Below are positions 29,480 through 37,973 of a stretch of 64,000 bases of DNA, one piece after another. Under the pieces are notes generated by a model that saw nothing but the letters and a program-made list of their open reading frames with translations, made no database searches and had not been told where the DNA came from. Source of the stretch: Thiococcus pfennigii (GTDB taxonomy: Bacteria; Pseudomonadota; Gammaproteobacteria; Chromatiales; Chromatiaceae); the NCBI RefSeq assembly GCF_016583835.1, contig NZ_NRRW01000007.1, forward strand, positions 40,203 through 104,202, given 5' to 3'. Every line of letters starts with the position of its first letter. Position 1 is the stretch's first letter. Both the position numbers and the translations under genes were made by a program.

Positions 29480-31054
29480 TCAGCGTTCGCGCCAGATCGT
29501 GCGATAGAGGTCGTGGCGGCGGTCCTTCAGATTCTGCACCGTGCCCGAGTTGCGGGCGAGGCGCAGCGACTCGAGCCGCAGGTCGGCGAAGGCGACCGTC
29601 TCGACGTTCGGCGTCGTATCGGCGGCGATACCGTCGCGGGCGAACGGAAAATCGCAGGGGGTCAAGATGCAGCTTTGCGCGTACTGGATGTCCATGTTGT
29701 GGACCTTGGGCAGGTTGCCGACGTTGCCCGACAGGACGACATAGCACTGGTTCTCGACCGCTCGCGCCTGGGCGCAGTAACGCACCCGCAGGTAGGATTG
29801 GCGTTCATCGGTGCAGAAGGGGACGAAGATGAGGTTGGCGCCCTGATCGGCGAGGTGGCGGGCGAGTTCGGGGAACTCGGCGTCGTAGCAGATCAGCACG
29901 CCGATCGGGCCGCAATCGGTGTCGATCGTCTGGAGGCTGTGACCGCCCTCGATGTTCCACCAGTAGACCTCGTTCGGCGTCGGGTGGATCTTGGCCTGCT
30001 CGTGGATCTCGCCGCTGCGCAGGCAGACGTAGCAGATGTTCTCGACCCGCCCGTTCGGCATGCGCGTCGGGTGGGAACCGCCGACGATGTTGATGTTGTA
30101 GCGCATCGCCATCTCGCGCAGCGCCTCCTTGAGGGGATCCGTGTACTTGGTCAGCGCCTCGATCGACTGGGCCGGGGTCAGTTCCTGGTCCTGCATCGAC
30201 AGCAGTTGCAGCGAGAAGAGCTCGGGGAAGACGACGAAGTCGGCCCGGTAGTCCGAGGTGACGTCGACGAAGTAGCGCACCAGGTCGGTGAACTCGGCGA
30301 AGGAGTGCACCCGCCGCTGCATGTACTGGACGGTGGCGACGCGCACCGTGTCGGGCAGCCTCCCGCCGTAGCTGCGGGCGCGCCGCTCCTCGGCCGCGTC
30401 CATCGCGTTCGGGTTGCGCCACAGCAGATGCACCGCAAAGCCGAGCGACTGCTTGTCCTCGGGCAGGTAGTCGGGCAGCAGGCCGAGGACTTCGAAGCCG
30501 TTGCGCAGCTGGAAGGTCAGCACCGGATCGCGCTGGCGGTTGCCCTTGACCTCCTCGAGGTAGGCCTCGGGCGACTCGAAGCGGCGCAGGCGGCGGGCCA
30601 ACGTCGGCAACCGCCCGCCGAAGACGATCCCCTTCAGGCGCCAGGACTGGGCGAGCTTGCGCCGCTCGTCGTAGAGGCGTTGGCCGATGCGTAGGCCACG
30701 GTAGGCCGGGTCGACGCAGACCTCCATCCCATAAAGGTAGTCGCCGTCCGGGTCGTGGCGCGAGGCATAGCCGTTACCCGTGATCTCGCTCCAGGTGTGG
30801 GCGGCGAGCGCATGCTCGGGGCCGATCTGGAAGGTCGCGCAGTAGCCGACGATCAGGTCGTCATACTCGGCGACGAACTGACCCTCGGGGAAGTTGTGGA
30901 TCTGCCCGCGCAGCATGCTCGCGGAATAGGTGCCCATGCCGGTCCCGGCGTAGACGCGGGTGACGAGGTCGCGGATCGCCGGGATATCCTTGATCCGGGC
31001 GTTGCGGACCAGGAGCTGGGGCTGGCTCTGGCTGGCGGGCTTCTTCTTGGGCAT
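29480..31054 (-). CDS. Fused GNAT acetyltransferase / carbon-nitrogen hydrolase
   Basis: 524 residues. An N-terminal GNAT domain (about 15-190; VRNARIKDIPAIRDLV, VCVDPAYRGLRIGQRLYDERRKLA) is joined to a nitrilase-superfamily domain (about 235-515). The catalytic triad is visible: glutamate in VVFPELFSL, lysine in EQAKIHPT and cysteine in VLICYDAEFPE. The fusion is a known bacterial architecture; the substrate is not known, though some relatives hydrolyse amides or ureido compounds. ATG 31054 is preferred because the preceding 28 codons of open frame are proline/arginine-rich shadow sequence. Confidence 0.9.
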   Translation of the reverse strand: MPKKKPASQSQPQLLVRNARIKDIPAIRDLVTRVYAGTGMGTYSASMLRGQIHNFPEGQFVAEYDDLIVGYCATFQIGPEHALAAHTWSEITGNGYASRHDPDGDYLYGMEVCVDPAYRGLRIGQRLYDERRKLAQSWRLKGIVFGGRLPTLARRLRRFESPEAYLEEVKGNRQRDPVLTFQLRNGFEVLGLLPDYLPEDKQSLGFAVHLLWRNPNAMDAAEERRARSYGGRLPDTVRVATVQYMQRRVHSFAEFTDLVRYFVDVTSDYRADFVVFPELFSLQLLSMQDQELTPAQSIEALTKYTDPLKEALREMAMRYNINIVGGSHPTRMPNGRVENICYVCLRSGEIHEQAKIHPTPNEVYWWNIEGGHSLQTIDTDCGPIGVLICYDAEFPELARHLADQGANLIFVPFCTDERQSYLRVRYCAQARAVENQCYVVLSGNVGNLPKVHNMDIQYAQSCILTPCDFPFARDGIAADTTPNVETVAFADLRLESLRLARNSGTVQNLKDRRHDLYRTIWRER

Positions 31055-31267
31055 GGGGTGCAGGCTCCGGTTCGGGGTGGCGGGCCGGGTCGAACGGGGT
31101 TTGCCGACGGCTTGTCTGGGTGGGGACGGGGCCCCCACTTAGCGATGAGCGATGCCCCGTCGACGCAGGGCCGAGTCTACACAATCGGAACGCGACAGGT
31201 TGCGGTGGCGCACGGTGCAGGCGGGCCGGCTCGCCGCCATCACGAGATTCAACGGAGGGTATGACAG

Positions 31268-32272
31268 ATGCAGGCGATCCTGATGCGCGAGCCTGGCGGG
31301 CCGGGTGTCCTGGAGCAGGCGGAGGTGGCGATGCCGGCGATCGCCTCGCCGAGCGAGATCCTCGTGCGGTTGAGCGCGGCGGGCGTCAACCCGATCGATA
31401 CCAAGCTGCGCAGCCGCGGCGTCCTGGTCCCGGACGGCCTGCCGGCGGTGCTCGGCTGCGACGGCGCCGGGGTCGTCGAGGCGGTCGGCGACGAGGTGAC
31501 CCGTTTCAAGCCGGGTGACGAGGTCTGGTTTTGCCACGGCGGGCTCGGCGGTCCGGTCGGCAACTACGCCGAGTACACCGTCGTGGATGCCGCGATCGCC
31601 CAGCCCAAGCCGCGTTCGATCGACTTCGCGACGACCGCCGCCGCCCCGCTGGTCCTGATCACGGCCTGGGAGGCCCTCTACGATCGTGCCCGGCTGCGCG
31701 AGGGCCAGACGGTGCTGATCCACGCCGGCGCGGGTGGCGTCGGCCACGTCGCGATCCAGCTCGCCCGGCTCGCCGGGGCGCGGGTGTGCACGACCGTCAG
31801 CAGCCCGGAGAAGGCGGCCTTCGTCCACGAGCTCGGCGCCGAGTGCGCGATCAACTACCGGGAGGAGGACCTGGTCGAGGTGGTCATGGAGTGGACCGAA
31901 GGGCAGGGCGTAGATGTCGCCTTCGACACGGTCGGCCCGGCGGTCTTCCAGCAGACGATCCCGGCCGTCGCCCACTACGGGGACTTGGTTACCATCCTTG
32001 ACCCGGGGCCGCAGCTCGACCTGCGCGAGGCGCGCAACCGCAATCTGCGCCTAAGCCTGGAGCTGATGCTCACGCCGATGCTGCGCGACCTGCCCCTCGC
32101 CCGAGCCCGCCAGTGCGAGATCCTGCGCCGCTGCGGCGAGCTGATCGATCGCGACGAATTGCGTATCGAGGTCTCGCGGACCTTCCCGCTGGCCGAGGCC
32201 GCTGCGGCCCACCGCCTCCTCGAGGAGGGCCATCTCCGGGGCAAGCTGGCCTTGACGATCGCCGATGATTGA
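31268..32272 (+). CDS. Zinc-independent quinone oxidoreductase (MDR family)
   Basis: 334 residues. Medium-chain dehydrogenase/reductase with the GroES-like domain (ILVRLSAAGVNPIDTKLRSRG, LGCDGAGVVEAVGDEV) and the Rossmann nucleotide site HAGAGGVGHVAIQLARLAGARV. It lacks the zinc-site cysteines of alcohol dehydrogenases and fits the quinone reductase/crotonyl reductase branch, probably NADPH-dependent. It overlaps the next gene by 8 bp, suggesting co-translation. Its physiological substrate is not evident. Confidence 0.88.
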   Translation: MQAILMREPGGPGVLEQAEVAMPAIASPSEILVRLSAAGVNPIDTKLRSRGVLVPDGLPAVLGCDGAGVVEAVGDEVTRFKPGDEVWFCHGGLGGPVGNYAEYTVVDAAIAQPKPRSIDFATTAAAPLVLITAWEALYDRARLREGQTVLIHAGAGGVGHVAIQLARLAGARVCTTVSSPEKAAFVHELGAECAINYREEDLVEVVMEWTEGQGVDVAFDTVGPAVFQQTIPAVAHYGDLVTILDPGPQLDLREARNRNLRLSLELMLTPMLRDLPLARARQCEILRRCGELIDRDELRIEVSRTFPLAEAAAAHRLLEEGHLRGKLALTIADD

Positions 32273-32849
32273 GCTCGATCAGGCCGGGCCGCTGCGAGTC
32301 GCCCTAGTTTCGGATACCCACGGGGCGCTCGACCCACGGGTCGCCGAGCTGGTGGCCGGCTGCGACCTCGCCGTCCACGGTGGGGACATCGGCGACCTGT
32401 CCGTCTTGGCCGCCTTGCAGCCGCGCGGGCGGGTCTTCGCCGTCCACGGCAACAACGACCGCACCCACTCGCGGCCAGCCGATGAGTCGCCCTCCCTGCG
32501 TCATCTGCCCGAGGTCCTGCAACTCCGTCTGCCGGGCGGGGTGCTGGCGGTCATCCATGGCCACCAGTTTCCGGCCTCGGGCCGCCACGGCCTCCTGCGG
32601 CAGCGCTTCCCGCGCGCCCGCGTCATCGTCTACGGCCACAGTCACGAGCTGGTCGTCGACCGGGAGTGCGAGCCCTGGGTCGTCAATCCCGGCGCGGCCG
32701 GGCGGGTGCGGACCCATGGCGGACCGTCGTGCCTGATCCTGACCGCCGCCGAGGCGCGCTGGACGCTCGTCGTGCAGCGCTTCGCGCTCTTGCCGAGGCG
32801 GCGCCACACCCCCCCGAGGTCGGCCGATAAGGCGGCTTTATCTGCTTGA
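32265..32849 (+). CDS. YfcE/MJ0936-family metallophosphoesterase
   Basis: 194 residues. All five metallophosphoesterase blocks are readable: VSDTHG, VHGGDIGD, VHGNND, VIHGHQF and VYGHSH. It is a small phosphodiesterase of the YfcE type, cytoplasmic and manganese-dependent in characterised members. The start overlaps the oxidoreductase gene. The C-terminal tail beyond about residue 170 is not conserved and may be a stop-codon-delayed extension. Confidence 0.9.
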   Translation: MIELDQAGPLRVALVSDTHGALDPRVAELVAGCDLAVHGGDIGDLSVLAALQPRGRVFAVHGNNDRTHSRPADESPSLRHLPEVLQLRLPGGVLAVIHGHQFPASGRHGLLRQRFPRARVIVYGHSHELVVDRECEPWVVNPGAAGRVRTHGGPSCLILTAAEARWTLVVQRFALLPRRRHTPPRSADKAALSA

Positions 32850-32942
32850 TAGATAGATATTTTATACAGAATCCTCCGGGTTGCCATCCAGGGGCTTTGG
32901 GCTATCTTTCGAGGTAGGGAAGGCAAGCGAAGGAGGAACACC

Positions 32943-33428
32943 ATGAAGACCAAACGCACCGAGATGACGACGGGCGATCCGCATCGGGAGATGCAATCCC
33001 TCGGTGAGATGGATCGGTTGTTCGATACCTTCTTCCCGCGCGGTTGGCTCCGGGCGTGGCGACGGGGTTGGCCGGAATGGATGATGACCGATGAGCCGTT
33101 GACGATGTTCGGGCCGCGCGTCGATGTGATCGACCGGGAGGCGGAGGTCCTGGTCCGGGCCGAGTTGCCAGGCGTGGAGCGCAAGGACCTGGCGGTTGAG
33201 CTGTCCGGGTCGATGCTGACGATCCGCGGCGAGCGTCGCCGCGAGGAGAAGGAGGAGCGAGGCGAGTACTTCCGCGAGGAGATCGAGCACGGTACCTTCC
33301 ACCGTACGCTGCGTCTGCCGCAGGAGGTGATGGCGGACGAGGTGAAGGCCGAGTTCCGCGACGGTATCCTCGAGGTCCATCTGCCGAAGGTCGCGAAGAC
33401 CGAACGCAAGCGGATCGATATCGGCTAG
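32943..33428 (+). CDS. Small heat shock protein, Hsp20/alpha-crystallin family
   Basis: 161 residues. The alpha-crystallin domain runs from about 55 to 150 (PRVDVIDREAEVLVRAELPGVERKDLAVELSGSMLTI is its start), ending FRDGILEVHLPKV. The N-terminal region is rich in tryptophan and arginine (FFPRGWLRAWRRGWPEW), as in oligomer-forming members. It is an ATP-independent holdase chaperone. AAGGAGGA precedes the ATG. I looked for a sigma-32 promoter upstream and found no convincing one. A clean terminator follows. Confidence 0.95.
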   Translation: MKTKRTEMTTGDPHREMQSLGEMDRLFDTFFPRGWLRAWRRGWPEWMMTDEPLTMFGPRVDVIDREAEVLVRAELPGVERKDLAVELSGSMLTIRGERRREEKEERGEYFREEIEHGTFHRTLRLPQEVMADEVKAEFRDGILEVHLPKVAKTERKRIDIG

Positions 33429-33468
33429 CCGCCAGGGCCGGCCGATGAGTGGAAGGGAGCGCAGGGCC

Positions 33469-33504
33469 GGGGCCGACCGAGAGGTCGGCCCCTTTCGTTT
33501 GTCT
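33469..33504 (+). terminator. Rho-independent terminator after hsp20
   Basis: Perfect 10-bp stem GGGGCCGACC (33469-33478) and GGTCGGCCCC (33483-33492) with a GAGA tetraloop, then TTTCGTTTGTCT. This is the clearest intrinsic terminator in the window; it lies 40 bp after the hsp20 stop and before the sugar dehydrogenase gene. Confidence 0.9.
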
Positions 33505-33553
33505 CTTGTCGGTCGGGCCGCACCCGTTGGGGGCCTGGCCTGAGGAGGGCGCC

Positions 33554-34726
33554 ATGTTCAGTATCCCGCGGCTTCTGATCGCCGGTCTGCTCTTGGTCGG
33601 CACGGCGGCCGGGGCCGCGCCGACCGGCCCCGTGCCCTTGAGCGACGAGGTGCCGGTGGCGACCGGCTGGCAGCTGGAGCCGGTCGTGAAGGGCCTCGAG
33701 CACCCTTGGGCCATCGCCTGGCTGCCAGACGGCTCGGCGCTGGTCACGGAGCGTCCCGGGCGGCTGCGGCGGATCGAGGAAGGCGCCCTCCAGCCGAGGC
33801 CGATCGCCGGTCTGCCGCCGATCCTGGTCCATGGCCAGGGCGGCCTCCTCGACATCGCCCTGCATCCCCGCTTCGCCGACAACCGCCTGGTCTATCTGAC
33901 CGCCGCGCGCGGCACCCCGGATGCGAACCACACGGCCGTCATCCGCGGGCGGCTCGACGGGGAACGGTTGGCCGACGTCGAGGTCATTTTCGAGGTCGCC
34001 GACGAGAAGACCGGCGGCCAGCACTTCGGCTCGCGGCTGCTCTGGCTCCCCGACGAGACCCTGCTGGTCAGCATCGGCGACGGCGGGAACCCGCCGCTCG
34101 CCTTCGACGGCGCCAACATCCGCGACCAGGCCCAGCGGCTGGGGACCCATTTCGGCAAGATCCTGCGCCTGCGCGGCGATGGCAGCGCCCCACCGGACAA
34201 TCCCTTCCGCGGCCGCGAAGGCGCCCGCGCCGAGATCTGGACCCTGGGACATCGCAACATCCAGGGCCTCGCCCGCGATCCGCAGAGCGGTCGCGTCTGG
34301 GCCAGCGAGCACGGCGCCCGCGGCGGCGACGAGCTCAATCTGATCGAGGGCGGGACCAATTACGGCTGGCCGCTGATCACCTACAGCCGCGAGTACTGGG
34401 GCCCGCGGATCAGCGCTGCGACGACGGCCCCAGGGATGCGCGATCCCAAGGTCGTCTGGACCCCGTCGAACGCCCCGAGCGGCCTGGCCTTCTACACCGG
34501 CGACGCCTTCCCCGCCTGGCGCGGGAACCTATTCAGCGGCGCGCTCAAGTTCGAGGAGGTCCGACGGGTCATCCTCGATGGCGAACGCATCGTCGGTGAA
34601 GAAAGGCTCCCGATCGGCCAGCGTGTGCGCGACGTGCGCCAGGGACCGGACGGCCACCTCTATCTGCTAACCGACGAGCCGAACGGCCAACTGCTGCGGG
34701 TCGTGCCGGCACTGGGCCGGAGTTAG
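33554..34726 (+). CDS. PQQ-dependent sugar dehydrogenase (GSDH family), exported
   Basis: 390 residues with a signal peptide (LLIAGLLLVGTAAGAAP). The six-bladed propeller of the glucose/sorbosone dehydrogenase family is recognisable: LEHPWAIAWLPDGSALVTERPGRL, HGQGGLLDIALHPRFADN, WTLGHRNIQGLARDP, SEHGARGGDELNLIEGGTNYGWP. It is related to YliI (Asd) and soluble glucose dehydrogenase, so it is probably a periplasmic aldose dehydrogenase. PQQ synthesis genes are not in the window. GAGGAGG precedes the ATG. Confidence 0.9.
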   Translation: MFSIPRLLIAGLLLVGTAAGAAPTGPVPLSDEVPVATGWQLEPVVKGLEHPWAIAWLPDGSALVTERPGRLRRIEEGALQPRPIAGLPPILVHGQGGLLDIALHPRFADNRLVYLTAARGTPDANHTAVIRGRLDGERLADVEVIFEVADEKTGGQHFGSRLLWLPDETLLVSIGDGGNPPLAFDGANIRDQAQRLGTHFGKILRLRGDGSAPPDNPFRGREGARAEIWTLGHRNIQGLARDPQSGRVWASEHGARGGDELNLIEGGTNYGWPLITYSREYWGPRISAATTAPGMRDPKVVWTPSNAPSGLAFYTGDAFPAWRGNLFSGALKFEEVRRVILDGERIVGEERLPIGQRVRDVRQGPDGHLYLLTDEPNGQLLRVVPALGRS

Positions 34727-35301
34727 GTACGATTCAATACCAAGTCGGTCGCCGCAATCGGTCGATCGGTCACCTATTCATGTCGTTGCCCATAGGTTGG
34801 CAAAAGGATGGGCGGAAAGATCAGCGGGATGCCCACGCTAGTCGGACGGGATCTGGATGCTGAGCATCAATCAAGCGCCGGCAGAATCCATCTCCCTGCG
34901 ATCAAGGGCGACCTGTCGCTGGCCGAGGTCTGCAACAAGGTGAAGCTGTCAAGGCAGTACGTACCCTATTAACTCTTCCAAATAATGCGAGCGCCTCGGG
35001 CTAGAAGGTTAGGGTAACATACTGTCTCCGGAACCGACTGGAAGCTGTCATCCGTAACCCTTTAACCGGGACCTGGAACTACCGTCCGGGATCCCGGGAG
35101 TGCTAGGAAACTGAATACCCACCTCCCGGTTCATTCAACTTTCATCCTCGCGTCACTCTGGCTTCACGCCTCGCCATTAGCATGCGCTCGCCGGATCGGG
35201 CATGCGTGGCGTCCGACAACGGCCGTGGCCTCGCTGCTTCGCCTTGCGCAACAGGCACGAGAAATGGCAATCTGCTACGCGATTGATCAGGTACCGATCC
35301 T
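34727..35301. other. Spacer of lower GC; possible decayed transposase fragment
   Basis: 575 bp, less GC-rich than the flanks. A 53-codon frame at 34808-34969 ends AIKGDLSLAEVCNKVKLSRQYVPY. That is reminiscent of the helix-turn-helix start of IS3-type OrfA (KGD-LAE-C pattern) but too short and divergent to name. No other gene is supported. Confidence 0.35.
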
Positions 35302-36309
35302 ATGAACAACAAATTGGCTGCCGCATTGTCGATCTTGTTCTGTGCAGGGGTGGCGAACGCCGGTCCACCGTTGGATGACGTCTGTGAGACGGGCCACCGT
35401 TGTAGGACGATCGCGAAGTTTGGGATCATCACGGATATCCACCATACGAACAAGGCCGATATCCCATCACGAAAATACTCGGCTGCCGTCGCCAAGACCG
35501 AACACTTTGTCAAGTCGATGAATCGACAGAAAGCGAATTTTGTCATCGAGCTTGGCGACTTCGTAGACACCCTTGCGGATAGCAAGGACCCGCTTGAAAA
35601 CTTGAACGAGGTCGAGAGCGTTTATTCAAGTTTCCGTGGTCCAAAATATCATGTCTTGGGGAACCACGATTTCGATAACATCGAACGCGATGTCTTCCTT
35701 GATTCGATCACGAATACACGGATTCCTATGGGTGAGACCTATTACTCCTTCGATAGCGGAGGCATCCACTGTGTCGTGTTGGACGCAGATTACACGGTGG
35801 CCGAGCCTCACCTACCGTTCGATCTCCAGGACCCGAATGACCCATTCTGGACATGGAAGGATGCCTGGGTGCCGGAGGAGCAGCTTGCTTGGCTTGAGAT
35901 GGATCTCGCGAGGAGCAATCGACCCACGGTCGTCTTCACTCACCAGGTCGTGCATCGGGATACGACAGAGGACCACACGATCAAGAACGCAGATGCCCTT
36001 CGCGCCATCCTCGAGGAAGATGGTCAGGTCGTCGCCGTGTTCTCGGGCCATGACCATCGCGGCGAGATGGCCGTTCGCAATGGCATTCACTACTTCGTGC
36101 TCGAGGGAAATGTTGGTATGAGCCTCGATTGGCCCGAGGTCAGCCCGACAGAGGGGCTCGATCCGGTGAAGGACTCGCCGTTCACCTTCGTGGAAGTGAA
36201 GCAAGAAAGGGCTGACGAGTTCAATGGGATCAGGACCTACCAGATCGCCCTCACGGGAAACGCCCAGCAGTACACCTACGAGGATCAGGTGCAGATCCTG
36301 GCCCCCTAA
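35302..36309 (+). CDS. Secreted metallophosphoesterase
   Basis: 335 residues with a signal peptide (AAALSILFCAGVANAG). Calcineurin-like blocks: GIITDIHH (metal ligands), VIELGDFVD, VLGNHDFD, TVVFTHQVVHRD and FSGHDHRGEM. It could be a periplasmic phosphodiesterase or alkaline phosphatase; the substrate is unknown. Base composition is clearly less GC-rich than in neighbouring operons, suggesting relatively recent acquisition. The upstream spacer lacks a strong promoter motif. Confidence 0.88.
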   Translation: MNNKLAAALSILFCAGVANAGPPLDDVCETGHRCRTIAKFGIITDIHHTNKADIPSRKYSAAVAKTEHFVKSMNRQKANFVIELGDFVDTLADSKDPLENLNEVESVYSSFRGPKYHVLGNHDFDNIERDVFLDSITNTRIPMGETYYSFDSGGIHCVVLDADYTVAEPHLPFDLQDPNDPFWTWKDAWVPEEQLAWLEMDLARSNRPTVVFTHQVVHRDTTEDHTIKNADALRAILEEDGQVVAVFSGHDHRGEMAVRNGIHYFVLEGNVGMSLDWPEVSPTEGLDPVKDSPFTFVEVKQERADEFNGIRTYQIALTGNAQQYTYEDQVQILAP

Positions 36310-36667
36310 GGGGCATGCGGCCTGGGGGCGCGGGCTAGCGCGCTCGTCCTCCATCCAGTAGTCGGACCACAGGCGTGTGAAGAGCGGTGCTTCTGCGACG
36401 GTTAACATCAGGCGGCAGTATACGTCAATGCCGCAGGATCGGGTTGGTTGACCGCTCCGCGACTCGTTGCGGACTTTCGATACATGCGTTGGACTGGCTG
36501 CAAGGGGTCATCTGGGCCCGCTGGGGCCGAGGCCGGCGGCGGCAGCTTCTGGCCCAAGCCTGCCTGACTGCCATCAGTCCGGATCGCCCTTTATTGGGTG
36601 CGGCGCTGCTGTCCGTCTTGGGCAGCAGCACGTCGCACCCGGTACGCTTGGAGCGCTGACGCAAGCA
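36310..36667. other. Spacer without supported gene
   Basis: 358 bp between two convergent genes of atypical composition. Short open frames on both strands have no ribosome site and no family resemblance. Confidence 0.45.
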
Positions 36668-37090
36668 TCAGCGCACCTGAAGCCGCGGGTAGTCGCGCGC
36701 CATGTGCTGCCAGAACCCGCCACTCCAGTCCATCAGCACCGCAAGGAGCCAATCCTCCGGCATGGCACTGAGCGTGGCCTCCACCATATTCCGGCCGCAG
36801 CCTTGGTCGGCGGAGGTAATGGCGTAGAACTGGACGGTGCGGTGTTCGGCATCGATCAACAACTCGATACCAGTGATCCCCTCGGCGCCGACGGCGACCA
36901 CAGGGTTCTGCTTCCCATCTGCCGATAGTCGGTTGGATGCGGTCAGTCTGCCGGGAAAAAGCTTGATGAAGCGCAGCTGCGGGATGGCCGCCAGGGCCAT
37001 GGCGAGTTGCTGGTGAATGGGATCGACGCCGCGCAGTGTGCGAGCCTTGCGGATGCGTTCACCGTCGATGAAGCCTTGTCGCCGTGGCAT
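36668..37090 (-). CDS. Hypothetical protein, possibly GNAT-like
   Basis: 140 residues; I do not recognise it firmly. The N terminus is basic (MPRRQGFIDGERIRKARTLRG), then LRFIKLFPGRLTASNRLSADG, IELLIDAEHRTVQFYAI, and a segment GCGRNMVEATLSAMPEDWLLAVLMDWSGGFWQHMARDYPRL. In the last segment the GxGxxMV plus FWxxM spacing resembles the acetyl-CoA loop and C-terminal part of GNAT enzymes; this is weak inference. GGCGGAGA precedes the ATG, and a TATAGATCTATA palindrome lies 30-45 bp upstream. It lies in the low-GC patch. Confidence 0.5.
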   Translation of the reverse strand: MPRRQGFIDGERIRKARTLRGVDPIHQQLAMALAAIPQLRFIKLFPGRLTASNRLSADGKQNPVVAVGAEGITGIELLIDAEHRTVQFYAITSADQGCGRNMVEATLSAMPEDWLLAVLMDWSGGFWQHMARDYPRLQVR

Positions 37091-37390
37091 ACCGGTCTCC
37101 GCCGTCGAGTGGGTTTTATTTTTATAGATCTATAGCTTGCGTTCATTTTTTGGCCGGTGTGTCTCGCGGATGGCTTGTGGGAAGTGCGCCCTCCAGCCCT
37201 CCGTCAGTCGGGTCGAAATCCAGGCAGCGGACCGCACCTTCAGACTATGGGTGCCGGCATCTGGGGGCTCCATCGGCCTCTCGGCGCTCGTCATGGATCA
37301 ATGTTCCAGTGGCAGGCCAACTGCGGGGCGGTAAGGCCGCCTGGTCGGTCCGCAAACACCATCGAGCCCATCGGGGCAGGACGTCAACGC

Positions 37391-37792
37391 ATGTTTCGTC
37401 GAACCGAGCCAACAGCCCCGCGGGCCTTACACGTCCTCTACGATGGGGGCTGCCCCCTCTGTCGACGCGAAATCGCCATCTACCGCCGACTTCGCCCGCG
37501 GCGTCCCGTGCAATGGGTCGACATCGACGCCGACCGAAAGGCCCCGATGCGCTATGGGCTGTCCCGCCCGGAGGCCATGGCCCGGTTCCACGTGATCGAC
37601 GGGGACCGGGTCGATACCGGGGCGGCGGCCTTCGTGACGCTCTGGGGCGCCTTGCCCGTGTGGCGGTACCTTGCGGCCGGGGTCCGGGCGCTGAGGTTGT
37701 TGCCTGTGTTGGAGTGGGGGTACGGTTGGTTCGCCCGTCACCGCACCCGCGGGCGCTGCACCGACGAGGGCTGTCGCGTCAGTGAGCATTAG
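37391..37792 (+). CDS. DCC-family thiol-disulfide oxidoreductase-like protein (DUF393)
   Basis: 133 residues. The family signature DGGCPLC (the DCC motif) is followed by RREIAIYRRL, VQWVDIDADRKAP, and the C-terminal block LPVWRYLAAGVRALRLLPVLEWGYGWFARHR. The protein has a thioredoxin-like fold with a CxxC pair. ATG 37391 starts just before the domain; longer frames are not conserved. Its role is unknown. It lies 180 bp before the acyl-CoA ligase gene in the same direction. Confidence 0.88.
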   Translation: MFRRTEPTAPRALHVLYDGGCPLCRREIAIYRRLRPRRPVQWVDIDADRKAPMRYGLSRPEAMARFHVIDGDRVDTGAAAFVTLWGALPVWRYLAAGVRALRLLPVLEWGYGWFARHRTRGRCTDEGCRVSEH

Positions 37793-37973
37793 GCACGCGG
37801 GCCCAAGAAGGCCGGTGCGCTGACCGTCAAGCAGGGTCAATCCTGGCCTGCGGCAGCCACGGGCGAACGGGCGGCCAGCCCGGTGACGCCCGTTGCAGCG
37901 CAGTCCGTGGACGGACAAATAGGACGGGCGCTTCAGCTTGGTTCCTCAGTTCCGAGATCCGGGGGAGGTCGGG

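Noticed and set aside
32850..32942. Sigma-32 promoter before hsp20
   Set aside because: CTTGATAGATAG is loosely like the -35, but no CCCCAT-type -10 follows at the right distance; a ROSE-type thermometer was also not convincing.
34808..34969. 53-codon frame as an IS3 OrfA gene
   Set aside because: Only a short KGD-LAEVC stretch is reminiscent; there is no OrfB, no inverted repeats and no target duplication. Mentioned only as a possible relic.
36387..36659. 90-codon plus-strand frame between the phosphoesterase and the unknown minus-strand gene
   Set aside because: No ribosome site and no family resemblance; overlapping frames on the other strand are equally open.
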